64,000 nucleotides of DNA, taken from Euglena gracilis (Eukaryota; Euglenida; Euglenophyceae; Euglenales). Both the position numbers and the translations under genes were made by a program. The notes under the pieces were generated by a model, which saw only the letters and a program-made list of their open reading frames with translations, had not been told where the DNA came from and made no database searches. The stretch is taken from contig CP154956.1 in NCBI GenBank assembly GCA_039621445.1, forward strand, positions 41,812,437 to 41,876,436. The letters run 5' to 3'. This document shows, one piece after another, positions 19,181 through 29,464 of this stretch (the first letter of the stretch is position 1; every line of letters begins with the position of its first letter).

Positions 19181-21138
19181 CATGGTATTTTTCCTCTAGT
19201 GAAGAATTTTGGAGGAATACAAATGTAAATGGGTTCTCCCATCATTTGTGGGGGGGTCCATTTGGCTGAGTGCACCGAAGTAATTGTTGTGACAAGTTGA
19301 TTAATTTCTTTGGAGAGCCGAGCCTGAGGAATGAGCGTTCAAATTTTCCTGATTTTTTTGGAGTCCTGGCAGATTTCGGCGCCCGCAATTTCCAAGTTTC
19401 TGGACCCCTGCCACCCTGTGTGCTTGGGGGGGGGGGGGGGGCTCAGCGAAGCCTGATCCTGTAACTAATTCGGCTTTGGTGGAGCTGAACTTTGTTTTTG
19501 CAATCAGTTTGGGAATGTGAAGCCCAGGTTGAATTAATTGAGGTTTTGCCCTCCGGCCCTTTTGCGGGGGGGGGGGGGCAGTGCGAAGTCCCATCCTTTG
19601 GAGTTGTTTGATTTCATTCGGGTTGGACATGACAGCCTAGGACAGCCTTTTTTTGGATTTGGAGGCTGCAGCCAGGTTATGCCCCTTGCCTCTTGTTGGG
19701 GGGGAGGCAGCAAAAAATTGCCTTGGCTGCGAGACTTGGATTTGAATTTTTGGGATTTTTGAGTTTGCCAAGTCGTTTGACCCCCATTGCCTCGTGTGAA
19801 TGAGCAGGGGGGGGGGGGGGCAGTGAGAAATTTTCTGGCTTAGAAAGCAGAATTGTATTTTTTAAGATTTTTGAATGTGCTGGGAACCCCCGACCCTCAC
19901 GGCTGTGTTGCCCGGGGGGTGGCAGATCGGTTGGTTATCACGGATATTGTGATTCGGTTTGGCAGTCTGTGCAGTCCACAGTTGTGGGATGTTATGTGGC
20001 TGACTTTGGGTTTGGAGGTTGGAATTCCTGGTGGATTTGTTGAGGGCTTTTGCAGGCCTTGCTTTTGTGGAGGATTCATCTGTGTTGGGGGAAAAAAACC
20101 TGGGATTTTTGTTTTTTTTCCAAAGAGAAAACCAAGTTCAGATTTGCAGACTCAGTTTTTTGATTCGGTTTGGATTTTGAGAACTGCAATTTTCATGGAA
20201 TATTCGAACTCGGGGGGGGGGGGTTGGACCCTCCATTGTTCAGGCCCAGGTGTGTGGGCCATTTCTGAGAGCCACGTGTTGCGGCTGAGGGCCAAACGGA
20301 TGCCCTGTGATTTTTTTGTTCATTTTTTTTGGTGGGCCAGAGGGATGCCGTTTCCCGAAAGAAAGACTTCCAGACACATTGTCGGTTGGTTTTTCCTTTG
20401 GAGCAAACAATACGTGATCCCACACCACACACCCCACCGCACCCGCACATTGTACACTACTCCACTGTTTATTCACTTACCCTCTCCCCATCACGCTCAG
20501 TCCTGTCCATTAACCCAACCTTCGCTGCCTTTGTTCTCGCCTCTCCTCCGCCATCCATTTTCTCTTCACTGGAAAGCAATGCTTCGCTCTTCCTTTTTTT
20601 TTTACCCAATCAAAGAATTACGCCGGGCACTGTGAGCCAAGTCCCTGATTCCAAAGAATTTCATTTCTTCACAAAAAAAATCGACGTTCAGATGATATTG
20701 TTTGGATTCTTTCCTTCCTCACCGGATACAATGTTTTTGAACACTGCCAACGGGGCGTTTTAATAAAGGCAGTGTGAGGGACAGGCCTGGGGGGAAGTGT
20801 GCCCAATTTTTTTTTGTTTTTGATTATTTTATGGCTTCCATGTTCCTTTTGCATACACAAGTTCGGACTCAACAAAGTACAAGAATTCCCCCACATTTTT
20901 TGTGGGACGTTTCTTTGTCCCTTCCACCGAGGTGGGGGGGGGGCTGGCCCCGTCATCACCTGATTTTTAACGTGCCCCTAAAAGCACTATCAAGTTGCTG
21001 GGGGGGGGGTCACCACAGCCCTTCAAAAAAAATAAAAAATGCCCCCAGACACCAACGACCCAACTAGAAAAAAAAGAATTTCCTCCGTTCGGGGGGGGGC
21101 AAAAATTGGTCCGACTAACGTCGCAAGGCAGGGGGTAT
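19181..21138. other. No gene assigned; G-runs
   Basis: G-runs of 12-14 near 19428, 19566, 19810 and 20213. Several frames are open in the C-rich minus strand, but none shows a domain. Confidence 0.3.
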
Positions 21139-21163
21139 CGGCTGTCGGCCCGCCGACAGCCGG
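21139..21163. repeat. Perfect hairpin at the start of direct repeat copy 2
   Basis: GGCTGTCGG and its complement CCGACAGCC are separated by a few bases, directly 5' of the repeat beginning at 21165. Confidence 0.8.
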
Positions 21164-21164
21164 T

Positions 21165-22012
21165 TTCTCAACATTCCCCCCGCGATAGGACTCACCCAGT
21201 GGGTAGGAAGCTCCAGAAGTCAATTGGAAGGTGAGCAATGTGTTGCAAGTCTGGAAATACAAAAGAAAAGAATGAAGGAGCAAGGCATTCCATTCCAAAA
21301 TCATTCTCTGTATGTTACTCTCACCCACTGCAAGCACAGGTGTGTTCAACCAAGGTGTGCAGATTGCCTTGTGTGTGCTTTGCCTTCTGAACCAAGTCCA
21401 TACTTCAAAAGGGTCTTATTTGTGATTTTCTTTGGATTGAAGAGAGAAAAACCCAGATTCAGTTTCAAAGTTTTGGATCCTACGCCGGTATGCCAACCCA
21501 GCCACTCACAGCGGGCGAAAAGCCGGGCCTCCGGCCCTGACCCCTCCGGAGGCTCTTTTTATTGAAAAACCCTGGGGCTGGGTGGTGACCGTAGGTGGGG
21601 GAAAGGGAGTCCCAGTCGGTCGGGCACTCGGTAAGCTCGCCCCTTTTACCTTCCGTCCCTTCACCAGCGTGCACAGACTGTTGCCTCTGTACATAGCCTT
21701 ACTCCCCTGAACTCTTCAAATCCAGTAGGCTGTGCCACTGGTCGGTGGATGATGGTTTCACATCCAAGGCAGCCCTTTGCAGTGCCCACACATCTTATCT
21801 CCCCTCCCATCCCCCACGCCTCGCACAGACTTTCTCCTCTGCCCCCGAACACAAAAATCCAGTAGGCTGTGCCACTGGTCGGTGGACTCGGTTCGCCCCA
21901 CCACACCGTTGTTGTCAGGCACTCCATTCCCCAAGCATTACATTTCATTTTCCCGCTCCCGGTTCACCTTTACACTTTTTTACCTTTCCTTTTTTTCCGA
22001 AACCCTCCACCG
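21165..22012. repeat. Long direct repeat, copy 2, with about 300-bp insertion
   Basis: Same sequence as 16640-17206, but split at about 21618 by roughly 300 bp that carry the phrase CCAGTAGGCTGTGCCACTGG twice. The shared tail CATTACATTTCATTTTCCCG resumes at about 21937. Confidence 0.7.
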
Positions 22013-22734
22013 ATAATGGACACCGAAGGCTTTCGCCAGTGGGTAGATTTTGTTTTCCGAGACTCCCTTTGCGAATGGGGTGGGATTGAGTTGGCTGCGT
22101 GGTTTGGTGGCCTGGGGGTGTCTGCGACGGAGGTACGTGGCCAAAACAGCAGGAGTGGTTTTTGCAAAGACCGAAGGCAGTCTGGGTTTGCGGGAAAAGC
22201 CCTTCCCATTTTGGGTAGGAGTTGGGGTGAAAATGGTGGGGCATTTTTATGGGAAGGTCCAGGGTTGGGGTGAACATCGCCACAACGCTGGAGCTGGAGC
22301 GAGACCCAGTGTGGGAGGCAGAGTTGAGAACCGAGCCAACAAGGGCCAAAATTGGCAGGGCATGGGGCCACAGACAATTTTGGCCACAAGGGCAAGGGGT
22401 GGAAGGATTTAAAGGGGTGGAAGGGAGAGCTTTGGGCAAACAATTTAGGGAGACGGGTGTTGGAATAGCCTTGCAATGGGAAGGTTTTGGAGGGGTGGAA
22501 GGTGGGCCCAGACAAAAACACCCCAGTGGAAAGATTTTTGGGGCAGAGAATGGCAGGAAAATAAAGGTGTTTGGCTGAAATAGGGGTTGGCAATGGGTGG
22601 TAAATTGGTGAAATTGGGGAGCTGAATGCAAACAAAAGAACTGATAGAAAGGTTGCAAAGCACAGCAATGCATGGGGAAGGTTGGAGAGGAGGGGAAAGG
22701 GGGTACACTGCAAAACTGGGACAAAAAAACAGCA
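21970..22734 (-). CDS. ORF with internal 2A-like motif (copy 3)
   Basis: A minus-strand open frame of about 254 codons without an ATG before the 2A, so the start is unknown or spliced. The first 170 residues are hydrophobic and Pro/Phe/Leu-rich. A 2A-like CGDVHPNPGP follows at about residues 177-186, and then a basic tail ending KKRKGKK. 2A-like motifs near the N-terminus are known in non-LTR retrotransposons. The 3' end overlaps the long direct repeat. Confidence 0.45.
   Translation of the reverse strand, partial: CCFFVPVLQCTPFPLLSNLPHALLCFATFLSVLLFAFSSPISPIYHPLPTPISAKHLYFPAILCPKNLSTGVFLSGPTFHPSKTFPLQGYSNTRLPKLFAQSSPFHPFKSFHPLPLWPKLSVAPCPANFGPCWLGSQLCLPHWVSLQLQRCGDVHPNPGPSHKNAPPFSPQLLPKMGRAFPANPDCLRSLQKPLLLFWPRTSVADTPRPPNHAANSIPPHSQRESRKTKSTHWRKPSVSIIGGGFRKKRKGKKV
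22254..22290 (-). other. 2A-like motif (copy 3)
   Basis: Encodes RCGDVHPNPGP. The NPGP core is intact and His replaces the consensus Glu. Confidence 0.7.
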
Positions 22735-23099
22735 CAATTAAATGGTAAGTGTCATGCCTCATCCAAGTCCAATTCAGTCTTCGAAAACCGTAAAATGAAA
22801 TTCTCCAGCATGGACAAGTTCTGGATTGGGTGTTATGGTCCACACCCGGGCGTCTTGGATTGCACTTCAGCACACAAGTCTGCATATGACGAAATTGTGT
22901 AAAAGAATATGACTACTCCAAATCGTCGTTCCGGATGTATACGTTCAATCTAGTGACCCTTCAGTGTTTCTTCAGCACAACACAGACATAGCTTGAAATC
23001 TCTTGCGTCACTGGAGAGGAGACAAAAGGTGAAGGTACTGCCTAATTTACGGGCGCGGCTCTGTCGATCACAGGATCGTAGGTTTACTGGTCCCTTCCA

Positions 23100-23560
23100 C
23101 AAGAAAAAAATTCGCGAAAAAATCGCGACTTTTTGAGGCCAAAAATGCCAAAAAAATGACCATTTTCGGATCTAAAATGGCAAATTTAGGGGCCGCGCAC
23201 TCTGCGAGAAGCCCAAAATGCATTTATTTGATCAAAAATAGCCCCAAAAAAGGCCAAAAAATGACCACTTTTTGGACCCGAAAATTGCCGATTTTAGGAT
23301 GCGCGCCACCCGCGCCCGCCCTCAGACCCCCCCCACCCCGCGGCTCGCACAGCCGATCGCCACCCCCACTGCCCCCCCACTGTTGCCAAGGTTTTAAAAC
23401 AAAGCAAAAAACTTTCATGAATAAAAAACGGTTTAAAGACGGTTTTTTGTTTTAAAAAAGGGTGTTTTTTAAAATAAAACACTAGAAATAGGAAAAAAAC
23501 CTGTTTTAAACCTTGTTTAAAAACAGCCCGGGAACCTTGACTGTGCCTAGCCTCCATATG
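23100..23560. mobile_element. Family F repeat, worn copy
   Basis: AT-rich core with AATGACCATTTTCGG and TGACCACTTTTTGGACCCG words, then a GC block, and at 23541 TGTGCCTAGCCTCC, the reverse complement of the family start. G/C blocks are shorter than in 3846-4276. Confidence 0.55.
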
Positions 23561-23739
23561 CCTCAAATTTTAAATTTGGCAAGTTTGCACCAAAACACAT
23601 TAGAAACAAGAAGCATAGTCTCGGTGGGTGGTTTCAAATATTGTTATCAGAGATACGTTTGCCAATTTCTATTTTTTTATATAAAAATTGCCTTTGTTTG
23701 GTACAAATTTTCCTTCTTCGAGTCACTTTAATTAGGATT

Positions 23740-24072
23740 TTGACACATAGGTGACATAGAGGGATAGAGGAGGTAGAGGTGACCTCTACCTCTGGAGGGC
23801 AGGCAGCCCAGTTTGGGTCCAAATCCGCCCCCTTGTCTGGTTGAGTTCGGACCTCGACAGGGCGGTCCAGCGGGACCCCTCCCCTGTGCCTGGGCTGCCC
23901 CCTGATTTTTGACAAGTCTAGATCCCGGCCCCCCCACCCCTCGAACTCGACTGGTCCGGTTGAATTCGTAACTCGACGGGGGGGTCCCACGGACCCCCCC
24001 CCCCCACCTGTGCCTGGGCCCCTCTACCTCTACCTCTACCTCTACTTCAACCTCAACCTCAACCTCAACCTG
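23740..24072. repeat. 6-bp and longer tandem repeats
   Basis: (CTACCT)n at 24021-24045 passes into (TCAACC)n to 24071. A roughly 110-bp unit with GTCCAGCGGGACC or GTCCCACGGACC and CTGTGCCTGGGC occurs twice before it. Confidence 0.65.
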
Positions 24073-25036
24073 TATGCCTCTATCCGACCTTGCCACTTGG
24101 TGCCAAGCTTTGGCCACCACGGTGCCTAGGTTTTGGCAAATCTAGGCCAAATTACTGGCCACCAAGGATCACGGTTTTGGCCACTGTGCGCCAAAGTAAT
24201 GGCGGTTAGCTGTAAAAGGACACATATAGCCTCCAAGGTGATGCATGGGAGTGTTGAAGAAGTCTTTCACAACTCTTGGAGCTTGCGTCAACTTGAAGGC
24301 CTCCAATAGGTCCCGTGGATTGCCCGTTCTCGCTTTTTCAGTGCCTTCTCCTTTCCAACCGCCTTCACCAAATCATCCCCCTTCCTTTTGATCCTCTTAG
24401 GCTTGGATGGGCTGATCTTTGGGAATTTCTTTAGAGTTTTTCCTTTGAAGTTTCCTTGGAAATGGTGGAGAACTTCAACCTTCCCTCCAATGCTTACCTC
24501 CCTCCGGACCTTCTTCCCAGGGTTCGGCACCACTTCCTTGTTGACGGCTGCAGGCAGCAACGGGTTGACAGCTTCAGAAACAGGGTTCCTTCCAAATACC
24601 TTTTATCCTCAAAAGGTGCCTGAAAATTTTCCATGTATTTTCTTTTTTGGAAAAAAAATTGGTACAATAAAAAAACGCACATCCTTACACAACCACCACC
24701 ACCAACCACCATTTTTGCAAAATGGTTTCCAATTTCAAAAATGCAAGCAAAAATTGGAAATGGGTGATCCGCTGAGCGGGTAAGGGGAGACCAGGCGATG
24801 AACTTTGGGTTTTGGGCCCCCTCCCCCCCCCCCTAGGTGAAGTTCACCGGATTGCTTCCTGCCTCCCTTGACATTCTCCCAAATGATATGGAAATTTGCT
24901 TGCGCGAAGATCTCCATCACTTGGGACAAATTGCCCCTCGGACTTAATGGGCTTGAGACAATGATCCAATCACAGTCCCCATACAATTCTAAAAGCAGCT
25001 AGAATCAGCACTGTTGGACACAAAAAAAAACAAATT
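24073..25036. other. No gene assigned
   Basis: Minus-strand frames at 24288-24560 and 24735-24986 are open and Lys-rich or protein-like, but too short and disconnected to name. Confidence 0.3.
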
Positions 25037-25449
25037 TTGAGTGGACCTTTCAAGTGTTCGTTTTTCAAGTCAGCACCAACCATACAATGGCATGGGCTGT
25101 TGTGGCGCCATTTTCGTACCCTGTTACCAACAGCTGAATTCCGTCGCACACTTCGCTGGTCCCTTGGGATTCCCCTCACAACAATGGAGATAGTGGAATG
25201 GAATCCCAACACCTGCCCAAAATGCTTTGGTTCTTCACACCCGCTTGGACATCACCTTGTTTGTTGCAAATCAAATTCAGCACATGTCAGCACGGGGCTG
25301 TCCAAGGCTTCCTGACTGACAACTACTGCTCAAAAGAATGGCCTCACAAGGCGAAGAAGAACAATGTGCGGGATGACTGCTCCAGACCCGGAAGCATCTT
25401 CATTCCACGATTGGACAGCGATGGAGGCTACCCTCACCCCCCCAATTAG
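25037..25449 (+). pseudogene. C-terminal zinc-finger and nuclease-like tail of a non-LTR reverse transcriptase
   Basis: One frame reads EFRRTLRWSLGIPL, then C-x2-C followed by HHLVCC. After a +1 shift near 25290 it continues with a His-Gly segment, KKNNVRDD and RPGSIFIPRLDSDGG. This order (FR..LR.RLG, CxxC, GxHxxxC, then RPxDIxIP..D.DG) matches the C-terminal region after RT in many non-LTR elements, where a Cys-His finger precedes a restriction-endonuclease-like fold. No RT core lies upstream, so it is a 5'-truncated remnant, the usual fate of non-LTR copies. Confidence 0.5.
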
Positions 25450-25579
25450 CCAATTAGGGGGGGGGACAATTAGGGAGGGGTTACCCCGGTCAATGGCCAA
25501 TAAGCCTGACCCCCCCCTAATTGGCTAATGGACCGTCCAACGGGACCCCCAAATAACCAATTAGGGGGGGGCAAATAGG
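25436..25579. repeat. 'CCAATTAGGGG' word repeat (copy 1)
   Basis: AGCCAATTAGGGG, CCTAATTGGCTAATGG and ACCAATTAGGGG form inverted pairs around C/G-runs. A related unit lies at 60303-60390. Confidence 0.65.
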
Positions 25580-25997
25580 GGAGGGGGGTAAGGGTAGGCG
25601 CGCCGCTCGGGGGGGGGGGGTTCCGGGACCCCTCCCCGCGCGGCCGCTTGCCCCCCCCTGGACCCCCCCCCACTGTGCCTAGCATACCCAACAATTTTTT
25701 TGCGAAAAAATCGCGACTTTTTTGAAAGCACAAAAAATGGCCAAAAATGACCACTTTCGGACATAAAAACGGCAAATTTGGGTGCCGCCCGCTCTGCGCG
25801 CGGCCAAAAAAAAGCATTTTTTTTGATCAAAATGGCCCAAAAGTGGCAAGAAATGACCACTTTTTGGACCCGAAAAACACAGATTTTAGGATGCGCGCCG
25901 CCCGCGCGGCCGCCCTCGGACCCCCCCCCCTCCCCCCTCCACCCGCGCGGCCGCTCGCCCCCCCCCTCAATCCTCCCCGCTGTGCCTAGCCTCCGAT
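25580..25997. mobile_element. Family F repeat, full reverse copy
   Basis: Reverse complement of 3846-4276: GGTAGGCGCGCCGCTCGG at one end, GCTGTGCCTAGCCTCC at the other, the same two GC blocks and the same CCACTTTTTGGACCCG core. Confidence 0.65.
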
Positions 25998-26759
25998 GGA
26001 CCTGCAGCAGTGGATGTCGACGGCATACATTTGCCCAAAAGTCACCCGGTGCGCAATGCAAAAATCTTTTCTTGTGGCAAATTTGGCAGGAGGCAGAAAA
26101 AACACTCCAAGGACCATGCCACTTGCAAATGGCTGGGGTTGCAAATGATTCCTTTTGTAATGAACCACTATGGCGCAGGATTGCTGAAATATTTACAAAA
26201 AAAATTTACAGAAATTTCAGCCTTCGGTGCCACCCGTTTTCTCACCTGGAAGCGTGATCGGACCCCGTTTTTTCTTCTATAAACGTCAAGCAGCAAGCAC
26301 CACATTGAAACCCACTCCGCCGTAGGTTTCCGAGGAGGTCTGCAGGGGTGAAAAAGTGCTGCTGGTGTATTTCGAAGAGCGAAATACCATGTACCCCCCC
26401 CCTTACTGTCCTCCCCCCTTACTGTTCCCATAGGGAGGACAGGAACAGTACAGTGTCAGGGCACTTTTTCTAAAGGATTCTGGGAACAAAGAGATAAAAA
26501 AGGGATTTTTTGGTCGGTTTTAGGTGCTCTCATTCCTGTCAAACTCGAAACCAACACCAAAATGGATGTTGTGGAGGTGCAAATTTCAAGCATGTGAACC
26601 AAAAAGGCTTCATTTTGGTACTTTAGGTGGCCTTTCGGGTCTAATTTGGTTTGCCAGTTCATGGCCCATGGGAACAGTAAGGGGGGGGGGTACTCGTCCC
26701 CCCCCTTACTGTTCCCCCCCTTACTGTTCCCCCCCTTACTGTTCCCATGGACCTAAAAG

Positions 26760-27177
26760 GGGGCCACAGGACGGGAACAGTAAGGGGGGGGGGACATGGT
26801 AGCCACATTCCATCTTCCCCGGGCGGAGCTTGCGCAACCAGTTGGTTTTGCCGAAGGATCGCTGCCACAGGACACGAGAGGGGATCGGGACCTTGCCCAC
26901 ACGGTCAAAAAGAGCTTGGTGATTCTCATGGTTTCAATTGTAGCCGTCAACAATTTTTTTTGCCATCCTTGGTCACCCCCTCGGTGAAGGAACCAATCTC
27001 CAGCCGACACAACACCTCGCTGCGGAATCCTATGGTGAAGACCACCACCAAGATGTTTGCTCTCTGCACCTCATAAGGATTGGACCAGTTCACCCCCTTC
27101 AGCAACAGGTCCAACTCTTCAGGCTGCAGGGGCCCCCTTGCTGAACCCGGTTTCAGGCTGAAATCCGGGCTTACCAT
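26760..27177 (-). pseudogene. Possible tyrosine recombinase fragment
   Basis: The minus strand reads ANILVVVFTIGFRSEVLCRL, which resembles the box A helix with its catalytic Arg, then TKDGKK. After a slip in an A8 run it continues with LLTATIETMRITKL and CGSDPSAKPTGCA. The HxxR and Tyr boxes were not found. It could be a Crypton-like remnant; one-box evidence is weak. Confidence 0.3.
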
Positions 27178-27206
27178 GCCCCCCCCTACTGTTTCCGTCC
27201 TGTGGC

Positions 27207-27617
27207 TAGGGCTGTTTCGATTAATCGATTAATCGACTAATCGTTCGTAATCTCCGATTAATCGAATCGTTCGGCCTAGGGCGATTAATCGTTCACTGCG
27301 GATGCCACCAATGATGGGCACGATATTTGCACTACTACCTGCTGGTACCATGCAAAGGGTTCTTAAAATTGCCACCGAGCCAGTGTAACGTTGCGCGATT
27401 TTTATTAGTATCAAGCAGTTCCTAATTCACTGAATGGCGCCTGGGAAATATGCCTGCGGGACCGCAAAGGAATTAACTACTTTCTGTGTTTGCGTTTCTC
27501 ATGCAAAGTTCATAATCAGAATTTGGAAAGGACCAGTTAATCGTTAATCGTCCGAGGCACCTTGATTAATCGTGATTGATCGTTCGTCGGCTCGAAACGA
27601 TTTATTGGCACAACCCT
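27207..27617. mobile_element. hAT-like MITE with ATTAATCG repeats, second copy
   Basis: 411 bp, TAGGGCTGTTTCG to GGCACAACCCT, with the same internal GATTAATCG words as 11095-11577. The flanks CCTGTGGC (27199-27206) and GCTGTGGC (27618-27625) match at 7 of 8 positions. Confidence 0.85.
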
Positions 27618-28159
27618 GCTGTGGCCCCCTTTTGGGTCCATGGCAACAGTAAGGTGGGGAACAGTAAGGGGGGGGGGGACGAGCTCCCCACTTACTGTTC
27701 CCATGGGCCATGGGCTAACCAACCAAGTTAGACACAAAATGGCCATTTAAAATGCAGAAAATGAAGTTTTCTTTTGTTGACACTTGAAAATTGCACCTCC
27801 ACAACATCAATTTTTGGTGTCAGTTTGGAGTTTGATGGGATTGAGAACAACAAAAACGGACCCAAAAATTCCTTTTCTCTCTTTGTCTCAAGAATCCTTT
27901 ACAAAAAGTGCCATGACACATCCCCCATCCCCCCTATTCCCCCCTGTTCCCATCCCCCCTATTTAATTCTATCGGAACAGGAGGGGGGGGACGGTAAGGG
28001 GGGGGCATGGATGACAATTTATGTATAGAAACACATTTCACAATGCAAAACGGGGGCACCAACACCTTCTAGAACTTTTTGGGGCATTTTTGTCCACTAT
28101 ATTTTTTCTTCCCCGAACTTCATTTTTCGAGACATTTTTTTGAAAAAAAATTTCAGGGG

Positions 28160-28765
28160 GAACGCAAACGCATACATACATATATACATATATACATGTG
28201 TGTGTATACATATACATATACATATATATACATATATATACATATATACATATATATTTATATATATACATACATATATATACATATATATATATACATA
28301 TACATACACATATATACATATATACACATATATATACATATATGTATATATATATACATATGTATATACACACATATATATATGTATGTATGTATATATA
28401 TGTATACATGTATATATGTATTTACATGTATATGTATGCACACACATATATATATATATGTATGTATGTATATATATGTATACATGTATATATATGTATG
28501 TATGTATGTATATAAGAGTTTGTATATATATGCATATGTATATATATATGTGTATGTGTGTATGTGTATATATATATGTGTGTGTGTGTGTATGTATATA
28601 TATGTATATATATGTATGTAAATATGTATATATATGTATATATATGTATATATATGTGTATATATGTGTATATATGTATATATATGTATATATATGTATC
28701 TGTATATGTATACACACACATATATATACATATATATGCATATATGTATATATAAATGTGTATGA

Positions 28766-28799
<34 letters not shown>

Positions 28800-28816
28800 G
28801 TATATCTGTAGATATA
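28160..28816. repeat. TATA/TACA/TGTA microsatellite
   Basis: About 650 bp of purine-pyrimidine alternation (TA, CA and TG dinucleotides). Long ORFs of Tyr/Ile/Val in several frames are artefacts of the repeat. Confidence 0.95.
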
Positions 28817-28829
28817 CCGTATCCCCCCG

Positions 28830-29110
28830 ATTATGTACCTCCCCCGGGAGGCCGAAACTGGGGGGGAGGTACACAATGGGGGGGTACAAAGGGGGGGGAG
28901 GTTCACAATGGGGCGGACCTGCCTGCGGCCCCCCGGGTGGCCGAAACTGGGGGGGAGGTGCACAATGGGGGGGGTACACAATGGGGGGGGAGGTTCACAA
29001 TGGGGCGGACCTGCCTGCGGAATGGCCGGGCTTGGTGCATTCCTGTTGGGACGGCCCTTCCCATTATGTACCTCCCCCCCAGGGGGTACATAATGGCGGG
29101 GGTACATTAT
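28830..29110. repeat. 'GGTACATAATGGGG' palindromic repeat (family E, copy 1)
   Basis: GAGGTACACAATGGGG and GAGGTTCACAATGGGG words and, at the end, ATTATGTACCTCC facing GGGGGTACATAAT. An inner segment, TGCCTGCGGAATGGCCGGG, is shared with 60115-60300 in reverse orientation. Confidence 0.7.
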
Positions 29111-29182
29111 ATAAAAATCGTGGGCATAACCCGTATTCAGGCAGTATAAAGGGTCAAGGGCGCCGCAGGCGCCCTTGGCCCG

Positions 29183-29464
29183 TTATACGCCACGGCTTGC
29201 CACGGTTTGCAACGCGTAGACCTCATCTCCAAGTTCTCCAGCTGCTGCGGCCACTGCTCCAGGACGTCCGCGGCCATGTAATTCCAAATCCTTTTCCACA
29301 GCATTGCTCATTGAAGCCAAATTTGAAATTTGATGCATTGACTTTTGAGTTGACATTCGTCTGGTTCGTGCCCCTCCGGGGATTAAATTGATACCGACTT
29401 CTTTTCTTGGTTCTTCTTCGTCCGTGAACTCTTCTGTCCTTCCGTCTGTGTTTTCGAGGGGCAT
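29183..29464 (-). CDS. Hypothetical protein, 93 aa
   Basis: ATG at 29464 (minus), context AAAATGC. Begins MPLENTDGRTEEFTDEEEP, an acidic N-terminus, then Arg/Ser/Met-rich, then an Ala/Gly/Glu helix ending ASRGV. The balanced composition and lack of homopolymers make it one of the better coding candidates, but no family was recognised and it may be one exon. Confidence 0.35.
   Translation of the reverse strand: MPLENTDGRTEEFTDEEEPRKEVGINLIPGGARTRRMSTQKSMHQISNLASMSNAVEKDLELHGRGRPGAVAAAAGELGDEVYALQTVASRGV

Larger units (their letters stand above)
26395..28015. mobile_element. Composite element with inverted arms and TTACTGTTCCC words
   Basis: About 230 bp at 26440-26690 recur inverted at about 27690-27920 (shared words such as GGTGCAAATTTCAAG and ATTGCACCTCC, and GATTCTGGGAAC/AGAATCC). 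The arms are bordered by repeats of CCCCTTACTGTTCC. Between them lie a recombinase-like fragment and an hAT-like MITE. Boundaries are uncertain. Confidence 0.5.

Noticed and set aside
19301-19630. Gag-like ORF on the minus strand downstream of the third 2A
   Set aside because: No zinc knuckle or coiled coil; Pro runs come from G-runs on the plus strand.
16640-22012. LTR retrotransposon defined by the direct repeats
   Set aside because: No TG..CA ends, primer-binding site, polypurine tract or pol domain could be seen.
28097-29107. Long Tyr/Ile/Val ORFs on both strands
   Set aside because: They are translations of the TA/CA/TG microsatellite; every frame is open for the same reason.
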